This document shows, one piece after another, positions 1 through 5,704 of a stretch of 9,848 nt of DNA. Under the pieces are notes generated by a model. It ran no database searches and was not told where the DNA came from. It worked only from the letters and a program-made list of their open reading frames with translations. Position 1 is the first letter of the stretch, and every line of letters starts with the position of its first letter. The position numbers and the translations under genes are program-made. Origin of the DNA: an uncultured Clostridium sp. (GTDB lineage Bacteria; Bacillota_I; Bacilli_A; RF39; UBA660); the NCBI GenBank assembly GCA_905193755.1, contig CAJJPX010000026.1:1-9848 (forward strand), written 5' to 3'.

Positions 1-118
1 CTATATTTGAAGCTACTTTCACTTATGAGTTAATAGCTCACGTGGAAATACGTTACATTAATTAAGTTAATTAAAGGATGGTACCGTCTATATGACTCCT
101 TGTGTGCCATTCTTTTTT
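1..118 (+). promoter_or_regulatory. T-box riboswitch leader (Ala-specific), 5' end cut by window
   Basis: This leader senses uncharged tRNA-Ala and controls alaS transcription. The window starts inside Stem I. GAA at 9-11 followed by GCT at 12-14 and A15 matches the 3' side of a T-box specifier loop, so GCU (Ala) is the likely specifier codon. Possible small hairpins lie at 27-39 (GAG/CTC) and 40-53 (ACGT/ACGT). The antiterminator is clear: AAGGA 74-78 pairs with TCCTT 97-101, the seven-base bulge TGGTACC is at 79-85, and GTC 86-88 pairs with GAC 94-96. The TGGT of the bulge would pair with a tRNA end ACCA, fitting the A73 discriminator of tRNA-Ala. The competing terminator uses 76-112. The promoter and most of Stem I lie upstream of the window. 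The class is secure; the specifier assignment is an inference because Stem I is incomplete. Confidence 0.88.
76..118 (+). terminator. T-box regulated intrinsic terminator
   Basis: GGATGGTAC at 76-84 pairs over nine positions (two G-U) with GTGCCATTC at 104-112, followed by six T at 113-118. It shares 76-88 with the antiterminator (74-101), so the two folds exclude each other. When tRNA-Ala is charged this hairpin should form and stop transcription 18 bases before the alaS start codon. Confidence 0.88.
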
Positions 119-135
119 ATTTTAAGGAGGAAATT

Positions 136-1881
136 ATGAATATTAAAGATTTGTACATTGATTTTTTTGTAAGTAAAGGACATAAACAAATACCAAGTGC
201 GCCAGTAGTACCTGAAAATGATCCAAGTGTTTTATTTAATACAGCTGGTATGCAACCATTAATACCATATTTAATGGGACAAACTCATCCATATGGTACT
301 AGACTTTGTGATTATCAAAAATGTATTAGAACAAATGATTTAGATAATATAGGAGACACATATCATCACACATTCTTTGAAATGTTAGGTAATTGGTCAC
401 TTGGAGACTATTTCAAAGATGAAGCTATCGAATGGAGTTTTGAATTCTTAACAAAAGTATTAAATATTCCAGTTGAAAGATTAGCTGTAACAGTTTATGC
501 TGGAAGCGACAACATTCCATTTGATGAGACATCATATAATAAATGGTTAAGTTTAGGTATTAAAAAAGAAAGAATTGCTAAAACAGTAGATGATAATTTC
601 TGGATAGCTGGTGAATCAGGACCATGTGGACCAGACTCAGAAATGTTTTACTGGAGAAGTAATGATCCAATTCCAGAGGTATTTGATACTGAAGATGAAA
701 GATGGGTAGAAATTTGGAATGACGTATTTATGCAATATAATAAAGGGGTAGATGGCACTATAACAGAACTACCTAAAAAGAACGTAGATACTGGTATGGG
801 AGTAGAAAGAGTAACAGCAATCCTAGAAGGAGTAAACGATAACTACCTATCAAGCATTTTTAAAGATGTAATAGAACTTATATCTAAAATTAGTAATTTG
901 TCATATGAAGGTAATGAACAAAGTATGAGAATAATAGCTGATCACCTAAGAACAAGTGTATTTATAAGTGCAGACTACGCAGGAGTAAAACCAAGTAATG
1001 TAGGTCAAGGATACATCTTAAGAAGATTAATTAGACGTGCCATTAGACATGCTAAAAAACTAGGAATGGATATTTCTAGTAACTGGGAACAAGAAATCGC
1101 AAAACTAATAATTTCTAAATATGAAAAATATTATTCAGAATTAAAAGATAATAAAAATACTGTTTTAGAAGTACTTAAAAATGAAAAAGAAAAATTCAAT
1201 AGAACATTAGAAAAAGGTTTAAGAGAATTTGAAAAAGTAACTAAAGATAATAAAGATATAGATGCAACTACAGCATTTAGACTATATGATACTTATGGAT
1301 TCCCAATTGAATTAACTATTGAACTAGCTAACGAAAGAAAATTAAATGTTGATGAAGAAGGATTCAAAGAAAAATTTAAAGCTCATCAAGAATTATCAAG
1401 AACAGCATCTGCTGGTCAATTCAAAGGTGGACTTAGCGGAAACAATGAAATAGAAACTAAGTATCATACAGCAACACATTTATTAAACGCAGCATTAAAA
1501 GTTGTTGTAAACAAAGATGTTCATCAAAAAGGAAGCAATATTACTGATGAAAGAATGAGATTTGATTTTAGTTGTGACCATAAACTAAGTGTTGAAGAAA
1601 AACAAAAAACTGAAGATTTAGTTAATGAATGGATTAAAGAAGGACTGCCTGTAACAGTAGAAGAAATGAGTAAAGAAGACGCTATTAAATCAGGAGCAGA
1701 ATGTATGTTTATAGAAAAATATCCTGATATCGTTACAGTTTATACTATCGGAGATAATATATCTAAAGAACTTTGTGGTGGCCCACACGTTAAAAACACA
1801 AATGAACTTGGACACTTCAAGATAGTAAAAGAAGAAGCATCATCAGCTGGAGTCAGAAGAATAAAAGCAATATTAGAATAA
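136..1881 (+). CDS. alaS: Alanyl-tRNA synthetase, short form without C-Ala domain
   Basis: This class II synthetase charges tRNA-Ala with alanine in the cytoplasm. The start is ATG 136, five bases after AAGGAGG (124-130); the in-frame TTG at 100 lies inside the T-box terminator and is rejected. The 581-residue product has the catalytic core (TFFEMLGNWSLGDYF near residues 79-93, DTGMGVERV near 218-226) and the tRNA-recognition helical region (KPSNVGQGYILRR near 285-297). The zinc-binding editing motifs are HTATH (H444, H448) and C547-GGP-H551. The protein ends about 30 residues after that cysteine. Bacterial AlaRS is usually about 870 residues, so the coiled coil and C-Ala domain are missing. 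Only a short linker separates the helical domain from HTATH, which suggests the editing beta-barrel is also absent. A terminator after the stop argues for a natural short form rather than a broken gene. Similar compact AlaRS proteins are known to me from reduced bacterial lineages. It is controlled by the T-box in front. Confidence 0.95.
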   Translation: MNIKDLYIDFFVSKGHKQIPSAPVVPENDPSVLFNTAGMQPLIPYLMGQTHPYGTRLCDYQKCIRTNDLDNIGDTYHHTFFEMLGNWSLGDYFKDEAIEWSFEFLTKVLNIPVERLAVTVYAGSDNIPFDETSYNKWLSLGIKKERIAKTVDDNFWIAGESGPCGPDSEMFYWRSNDPIPEVFDTEDERWVEIWNDVFMQYNKGVDGTITELPKKNVDTGMGVERVTAILEGVNDNYLSSIFKDVIELISKISNLSYEGNEQSMRIIADHLRTSVFISADYAGVKPSNVGQGYILRRLIRRAIRHAKKLGMDISSNWEQEIAKLIISKYEKYYSELKDNKNTVLEVLKNEKEKFNRTLEKGLREFEKVTKDNKDIDATTAFRLYDTYGFPIELTIELANERKLNVDEEGFKEKFKAHQELSRTASAGQFKGGLSGNNEIETKYHTATHLLNAALKVVVNKDVHQKGSNITDERMRFDFSCDHKLSVEEKQKTEDLVNEWIKEGLPVTVEEMSKEDAIKSGAECMFIEKYPDIVTVYTIGDNISKELCGGPHVKNTNELGHFKIVKEEASSAGVRRIKAILE

Positions 1882-1905
1882 GTACTTTGGTACTTTTTCT
1901 TTTTT
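1880..1905 (+). terminator. Intrinsic terminator after alaS
   Basis: AAGTAC (1880-1885) and GTACTT (1890-1895) form a six-base-pair stem with a TTTG loop. A T-rich tract broken by one C runs to 1905. The stem overlaps the last two bases of the alaS stop codon. It is short and AT-rich but well placed. Confidence 0.65.
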
Positions 1906-1913
1906 ATAAAAAT

Positions 1914-1922
1914 TGTTATAAT
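1914..1922 (+). promoter_or_regulatory. Extended -10 promoter before the radical SAM gene
   Basis: TGTTATAAT contains a perfect TATAAT at 1917-1922 preceded by TG at 1914-1915. No good -35 box is visible; TTTTTC at 1894-1899 has 17-base spacing but lies in the terminator T-tract. Transcription would start near 1929, leaving an RNA leader of only about 12 bases, with the ribosome-binding site AAGGAG at 1929-1934 at its very end. The same nine bases occur before rlmN. Confidence 0.5.
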
Positions 1923-1940
1923 ACAGCCAAGGAGCAATAG

Positions 1941-2981
1941 ATGATTAAAGATTTATGTTTTGAAATAATTCAAAAATGTCCTAATGAATGTATATTTTGT
2001 TCATCACTAGCAAGTATAAATAAAGTAACAATTATAAGGTTTGATACATTTAAAAAGACTTTAGATTATATATTATCAAAAGGTGGAGTGGAAGAATTAT
2101 CATTTTCAGGTGGAGAACCATTTTTGAACCCTGATTTATTCAAAATGATAGAATATGCTAAAAGCAAAGGCATTAGAGTAGTTTTATTTACAAGCGGTGT
2201 TAAATGTGCACATAAATTAACGGAAGAAGAATTAAACTTAATGATTGAAAGTGATATTAAAAGATTTGATCCAAGTGAAGAAGATAAAGAAAATATTAAA
2301 AGAAAATTACAAAAAATATATGAAATGATATATAAAAGAGAATATACAAGTATATCAAAGAACGAATTAGAAGCATTGAAAAACTTAGGCTTAGATAAAA
2401 TAGTATTTGATTATCAAGGATCAAATAGAGAAGAATACAATTTATTGATGGGTAAAGATAATTTTTGTGAAGTATCAACGTCAATAATAAGAGCTTGCCA
2501 AGTAGGTTTAGATACTGATATACACTTTGTACCTATGAAATATAACTATAAATCTTTAGTTGATATAGTAGAATTACTAAATATAGCTGAAGTTAAAAAT
2601 CTAAGTTTATTAAATTTTGTACCTCAAGGAAGAGGAAAAGTTAATGAATCTAAACTTAAGATGAGCAAAGAAGACTATGAAGAATTTAGAAAGATAGTTA
2701 AGGAAGCAAATGAAAGATTCAATGGTAAAATTAGAATAGGAATACCTCTTGATAGCAGCAATTCTCATAAATGTACAGCAGGTCTAAGCAAACTAGTTAT
2801 TAAATATGATGGAACTATACTGCCATGTCCAGCCTTTAAAGAGTTTGATAGTGAAATACTAAGAAAAAATGGATTTAGAGTATTAAATATTTATGAAAAT
2901 TTAGAAGAACTTGAAATTCATGAGGGGACGAGAAACTATCCTTTATGTAAAAAACTATATAACTTTGTTGGCAATATATAA
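1941..2981 (+). CDS. Radical SAM protein with C-terminal SPASM/twitch-like cysteines
   Basis: This is a radical S-adenosylmethionine enzyme of 346 residues and unknown substrate. The start is ATG 1941 after AAGGAG (1929-1934). The N-terminus has the canonical CxxxCxxC motif (C13, C17, C20, in KCPNECIFC) that binds the catalytic 4Fe-4S cluster. SFSGGEP at 54-60 is the SAM-binding GGEP motif. The core barrel extends to about residue 270. The C-terminus has C278 (HKCTAGLSK), C296 (GTILPCPAF) and C336 (NYPLCKK), a spacing like SPASM or twitch domains that hold auxiliary clusters, but with too few cysteines for a full SPASM with two clusters. A lysine/glutamate-rich stretch at about 92-145 looks like an insertion. 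Such domains occur in peptide-modifying enzymes, sulfatase-activating enzymes and others. No precursor peptide or sulfatase is adjacent; the next gene is a small lipoprotein. The class is certain, the reaction unknown. Confidence 0.9.
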   Translation: MIKDLCFEIIQKCPNECIFCSSLASINKVTIIRFDTFKKTLDYILSKGGVEELSFSGGEPFLNPDLFKMIEYAKSKGIRVVLFTSGVKCAHKLTEEELNLMIESDIKRFDPSEEDKENIKRKLQKIYEMIYKREYTSISKNELEALKNLGLDKIVFDYQGSNREEYNLLMGKDNFCEVSTSIIRACQVGLDTDIHFVPMKYNYKSLVDIVELLNIAEVKNLSLLNFVPQGRGKVNESKLKMSKEDYEEFRKIVKEANERFNGKIRIGIPLDSSNSHKCTAGLSKLVIKYDGTILPCPAFKEFDSEILRKNGFRVLNIYENLEELEIHEGTRNYPLCKKLYNFVGNI

Positions 2982-2996
2982 AAATAATGATAAAAT
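2968..2996 (+). promoter_or_regulatory. Sigma-A-type promoter for the lipoprotein gene
   Basis: TTGGCA at 2968-2973 (five of six to TTGACA) and TAAAAT at 2991-2996 (five of six to TATAAT) are separated by exactly 17 bases. An extra TG at 2988-2989 makes an extended -10. The -35 box lies inside the last codons of the radical SAM gene. Transcription would start near 3003, about 16 bases before the lipoprotein ATG. This is the best-formed promoter in the window. Confidence 0.65.
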
Positions 2997-3018
2997 CTTC
3001 TTAAGAATAGGAGAATAT

Positions 3019-3480
3019 ATGAAAAAGAAAGTATTTTTAGTATTAGTATTAATGAGTTCGTTGTTATTGTTGACAGGATGTTTTAAGAAAGCAATAACTA
3101 TAGAAGAATTCACATCATCATTTGATACTAACAAATATACAGTTGGTGAATATCAAGAAGGTCAAATAGACACAGTTATTGATGGCCTACAAAGAGGAGC
3201 GTATATAACAAATGGGTCTTATACTATAGACTTCTATATTCTAGAAAATACATCTAAAGCAGAAGCATTATTTCAAGATGAAAAATCTACATTTGAAGCA
3301 AGTAAAGATGGTAAAACAATAGAAAATTCAATAAAAATAAATAATTATGAATCCTATGAACTTACTACTGACCTTATGTATATGTACACATGTAGAATAG
3401 ATAACACACTTCTATATATAAATGCAAATGTAGAAGACAAAGATGAAATAAAATCATTAGTAAAAAAACTAGGATACTAA
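3019..3480 (+). CDS. Small predicted lipoprotein of unknown function
   Basis: The 153-residue product starts at ATG 3019, preceded by TAGGAG (3008-3013). An in-frame upstream ATG at 2911 lies inside the radical SAM gene without such a site and is rejected. The N-terminus is a textbook lipoprotein signal: MKKK, a hydrophobic run from V5 to L18, then the lipobox LLTGC with C21 as the lipidated residue. The mature part should therefore be tethered outside the cell membrane. It is about 130 residues of mixed polarity with many Tyr, Asp and Glu, and looks like one small alpha/beta domain (YTIDFYILENTSKAEALF, ending in an acidic helix). I do not recognise the family. It lies 37 bases after the radical SAM gene but has its own promoter and terminator, so it may be expressed alone. 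Lipoprotein status is well supported; the role is unknown. Confidence 0.85.
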   Translation: MKKKVFLVLVLMSSLLLLTGCFKKAITIEEFTSSFDTNKYTVGEYQEGQIDTVIDGLQRGAYITNGSYTIDFYILENTSKAEALFQDEKSTFEASKDGKTIENSIKINNYESYELTTDLMYMYTCRIDNTLLYINANVEDKDEIKSLVKKLGY

Positions 3481-3484
3481 AAAC

Positions 3485-3510
3485 AACCATATTCATAAGA
3501 ATATGGTTTT
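3485..3510 (+). terminator. Intrinsic terminator after the lipoprotein gene
   Basis: AACCATATTC (3485-3494) pairs perfectly over ten bases with GAATATGGTT (3499-3508) around an ATAA loop. The T-tract is short (TTTT at 3507-3510, then AAT). The strong stem starts four bases after the stop codon. Confidence 0.7.
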
Positions 3511-3522
3511 AATATAAAAATA

Positions 3523-3531
3523 TGTTATAAT
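3523..3531 (+). promoter_or_regulatory. Extended -10 promoter before rlmN
   Basis: TGTTATAAT, with TATAAT at 3526-3531, is identical to the element before the radical SAM gene. No convincing -35 box is seen at the right distance. Transcription would start near 3538, inside the ribosome-binding site AGAGGTG (3535-3541), leaving a leader of only about ten bases; the true start may be a few bases earlier. Confidence 0.5.
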
Positions 3532-3547
3532 TTAAGAGGTGAAGAAA

Positions 3548-4567
3548 ATGAGTATATATGATTTTACTTTAGAAGAACTTGAAAACTTTTTAGTAGAAAA
3601 TGGTTTTAAAAAATATAATGCTACTCAAGTTTTTGAAGGAATATATAAAAAAAGAGTTAGTTCATTTGATGAAATAACTAATATAAGTAAAGAGTTAAAA
3701 ACATTCTTAAATAATAACTTTGAGATAAAATATTTAAAAGTATTAGATGAGTTAAAAAGCGAAGATACTAACAAATATCTACTTGAAGTAAAAGATTCTA
3801 GTATTGAAGTAGTACTAATGAAACACAACTATGGAAATAGTATATGCATTAGCACACAAATCGGATGCAACATGGCCTGTGCTTTTTGTGAGAGTGGTAA
3901 ACTAAAAAAAGTAAGAAACTTAACTACAGCTGAAATTATATTAGAAGTTTTAACTATAGAAAAGCTAGAAAATATCAAAGTTGATAATATAGTTGTAATG
4001 GGAATAGGTGAACCATTCGATAACTTTATAAATTTAGTAAAAGCTATCAAGATATTAAATTGTCCAAAGGGAATAGATTTAGGTTCTAGAAGAATCACAG
4101 TAAGTACTTGTGGAATAGTACCAAAAATAAAAGAATTTGCAGACTTAGATACACAAGTAAATTTAGCAATAAGTCTTCATGCACCAAATCAAGCAATACG
4201 AGAAACATTAATGCCTATTAGTAAAGCATACAAAATGGATGAATTAATGTCTGCAGTAGACTACTATATTTCTAAAACTAATAGAAAAGTAACTATGGAA
4301 TATATTTTATTAGAAGGAATAAATGATAGTATAGAAAATGCTAAAGAACTAGCAAATCTTTTAAAAGGAAAACTAGTTTATGTAAACTTAATACCATATA
4401 ACAGTACAAGTAGTAATTTTAAGAGAAGTTCTAAAGATAGAATAAATGCATTCTATGATGAACTAGTAAAACATAAAATTAATGTTCAAATGAGAAGAGA
4501 AATGGGTAAAGGAATTAAAGGTGCTTGTGGACAATTAAAAGCAAGCCATGAAAACAATAATATATAA
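3548..4567 (+). CDS. rlmN: Dual-specificity RNA methyltransferase RlmN (radical SAM)
   Basis: This enzyme makes 2-methyladenosine at A2503 of 23S rRNA and, in characterised homologues, at A37 of some tRNAs. The start is ATG 3548, six bases after GAGGTG; the in-frame GTG at 3539 is part of that site. The 339-residue protein has the expected length. Its N-terminal part resembles the RlmN accessory domain (NATQVFEGIYKKRVSSFDEI). The radical SAM motif is C107-NMA-C111-AF-C114, followed by RNLTTAEI. MGIGEPFDN is the SAM-binding region, a slight variant of the usual GMGEPL. The C-terminus carries GACGQL, with C327 as the methyl-bridging cysteine. Cfr, the resistance relative acting on C8, shares these motifs. 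Gene order (rlmN-prpC-prkC-rsgA-rpe as in Bacillus) favours RlmN. Downstream, a 63-residue gene follows after 15 bases. Confidence 0.93.
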   Translation: MSIYDFTLEELENFLVENGFKKYNATQVFEGIYKKRVSSFDEITNISKELKTFLNNNFEIKYLKVLDELKSEDTNKYLLEVKDSSIEVVLMKHNYGNSICISTQIGCNMACAFCESGKLKKVRNLTTAEIILEVLTIEKLENIKVDNIVVMGIGEPFDNFINLVKAIKILNCPKGIDLGSRRITVSTCGIVPKIKEFADLDTQVNLAISLHAPNQAIRETLMPISKAYKMDELMSAVDYYISKTNRKVTMEYILLEGINDSIENAKELANLLKGKLVYVNLIPYNSTSSNFKRSSKDRINAFYDELVKHKINVQMRREMGKGIKGACGQLKASHENNNI

Positions 4568-4582
4568 GAGGTGAATTATAAA

Positions 4583-4774
4583 GTGTTTAAAGAAATTAAA
4601 AAAATTAGTGTTGATTCAAATCAAATAAAAAATCAAATAGAACTGGCAAGAATAGCTAGAAATAGTAAAATTGATAGATCAGAAACATGCTTTGCTGGAA
4701 GCAGTAGACAAACAGTCGAAGAATATTTAAAAGGTAAAGAAAGAGCAAAAGTACTTTCAAAAAAATGGTTTTAA
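4583..4774 (+). CDS. Orphan small protein, 63 residues
   Basis: I do not recognise this gene. The likely start is GTG 4583, nine bases after AGAGGTG (4567-4573), the same ribosome-binding site used for rlmN; the in-frame GTG at 4571 is part of that site. It begins 15 bases after rlmN and is probably co-transcribed with it. The product is basic and soluble, with no signal peptide or membrane segment. It reads as one or two amphipathic helices (MFKEIKKISVDSNQIKNQIE...), a short SETCFAGSSRQT segment with the only cysteine, and a lysine-rich end closing in KKWF. It has no double-glycine leader. It could be a small RNA-binding or ribosome-linked protein, or the surviving start of a longer decayed gene. 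Coding use is moderately supported by the site and the A-rich codon use shared with its neighbours. Confidence 0.6.
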   Translation: MFKEIKKISVDSNQIKNQIELARIARNSKIDRSETCFAGSSRQTVEEYLKGKERAKVLSKKWF

Positions 4775-4808
4775 GTAAACTGATTTTACAGAGAGATAAA
4801 GTAATATC

Positions 4809-4837
4809 TTTAAAATGAAAATATTTTATGATATACT
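4809..4837 (+). promoter_or_regulatory. Candidate promoter for the prpC-prkC-rsgA-rpe operon
   Basis: TTTAAA (4809-4814, four of six to TTGACA) lies 17 bases before TATACT (4832-4837, five of six to TATAAT). TG at 4829-4830 gives an extended -10. Transcription would start near 4844, leaving an unusually long leader of about 120 bases before prpC. No terminator is seen between the small gene and prpC, so read-through from the rlmN promoter is also likely. Confidence 0.45.
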
Positions 4838-4939
4838 TAAATCAAATAATGTAAATATAGTAATAAAGAAGAACAAGTAGCAATTTATCAGTTACATACG
4901 AATGATCATAGTAAATGGTATTTCTACAACAATAGATAA
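4815..4939 (+). pseudogene. Possible decayed short reading frame in the rlmN-prpC spacer
   Basis: The spacer 4775-4965 has no intact gene. ATG 4815 opens a 21-codon frame (MKIFYDILKSNNVNIVIKKN...) that stops at 4878-4880. A different frame, open from 4850, gives a protein-like stretch (EEQVAIYQLHTNDHSKWYFY from 4868) and stops at 4937-4939. Joined by one frameshift near 4865-4870 they would make a plausible 40-residue peptide. This may be the remnant of a gene, or chance in AT-rich DNA. A weak hairpin without a T-tract lies at 4792-4811. Evidence is thin. Confidence 0.2.
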
Positions 4940-4965
4940 TTTACATTTGAAAAAGAAGGTGAAAA

Positions 4966-5703
4966 ATGAAGACTTGTTATCAAACAGACCCAGGAAAAGT
5001 AAGAAGCCATAACGAAGACTCAGTAACAATAATTAAAAATATGAGTGATGAGTATTTATTAGTAGTAGCTGATGGAATGGGTGGACATAAAGCTGGAGAA
5101 GTTGCAAGTTCTTTAGTAGTAACTGAGCTTGGTAAAAGATTTGCTGAACTATCAAGTATTGGTACTAAAGAAGAAGCAGTAATTTGGTTAAAAGAAATAA
5201 TAGATGAAGTAAATATTAAAATACTTAAATATTCTGAAGAACATATAGATGCTAGTGGTCTTGGAACAACATGTGTTTGTTCAATATTAACTAAAGAATT
5301 CTTACTATTCGGAAACGTAGGAGATTCAAGTGGTTTTGTATATAAAAAAGGTAAACTTTACAAAGTTACTAAAGATCATACACTAGTAAACATCTTACTT
5401 GAAAATGGAGAACTTACTGAAAGTGCAGCAAAAAATCATCCACAAAAGAATGTACTTATGAAAGCATTAGGTGCAGCAGAAACAATAGAAATGGATATTT
5501 TTGATGTAGAACGTACAGTAGATGGTATTTTCTTATGTAGTGATGGACTTACTAATATGTTAACAGTAGAACAAATGGAAAAAGTATTAAATGATAAAGA
5601 ATTAGATATAGAGGAGCAAGTAGATAAATTAATTATGAAAGCTAATACTCGTGGGGGAAATGATAATATTACAATTGCTTATGCAAGAATGAGTGGTGAA
5701 TAG
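4966..5703 (+). CDS. prpC: PP2C-family serine/threonine protein phosphatase
   Basis: This metal-dependent (Mn/Mg) phosphatase removes phosphate from Ser/Thr residues and opposes the PrkC kinase encoded next. The start is ATG 4966 after AAGAAGGTG (4953-4961). The 245 residues match the usual length of bacterial Stp/PrpC enzymes. The PP2C motifs are in order: RSHNED (D18), VADGMGGH (D36 to H41), GLGTT (98-102), NVGDS (117-121), CSDGLTNM (D193) and GGNDNIT (D233). The aspartates at 18, 36, 193 and 233 are the expected metal ligands. There is no membrane segment, so it is cytoplasmic. The stop codon is followed after one base by the preferred prkC start, indicating translational coupling. Also called stp in other species. 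Confidence 0.96.
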   Translation: MKTCYQTDPGKVRSHNEDSVTIIKNMSDEYLLVVADGMGGHKAGEVASSLVVTELGKRFAELSSIGTKEEAVIWLKEIIDEVNIKILKYSEEHIDASGLGTTCVCSILTKEFLLFGNVGDSSGFVYKKGKLYKVTKDHTLVNILLENGELTESAAKNHPQKNVLMKALGAAETIEMDIFDVERTVDGIFLCSDGLTNMLTVEQMEKVLNDKELDIEEQVDKLIMKANTRGGNDNITIAYARMSGE

Positions 5704-5704
5704 T

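Noticed and set aside
100..135. Upstream TTG start that would add 12 residues to AlaRS
   Set aside because: It lies within the T-box terminator stem and T-tract and has no ribosome-binding site; ATG 136 has an ideal AAGGAGG five bases before it.
2911..3018. Upstream ATG that would add 36 residues to the lipoprotein
   Set aside because: It sits inside the radical SAM gene and would bury the lipoprotein signal; ATG 3019 has a ribosome-binding site and gives a perfect signal peptide.
3548..4567. Possibility that the RlmN gene is the resistance methylase Cfr
   Set aside because: The shared radical SAM motifs do not separate the two by eye, but the rlmN-prpC-prkC-rsgA-rpe order matches the housekeeping gene and there are no mobile elements nearby.
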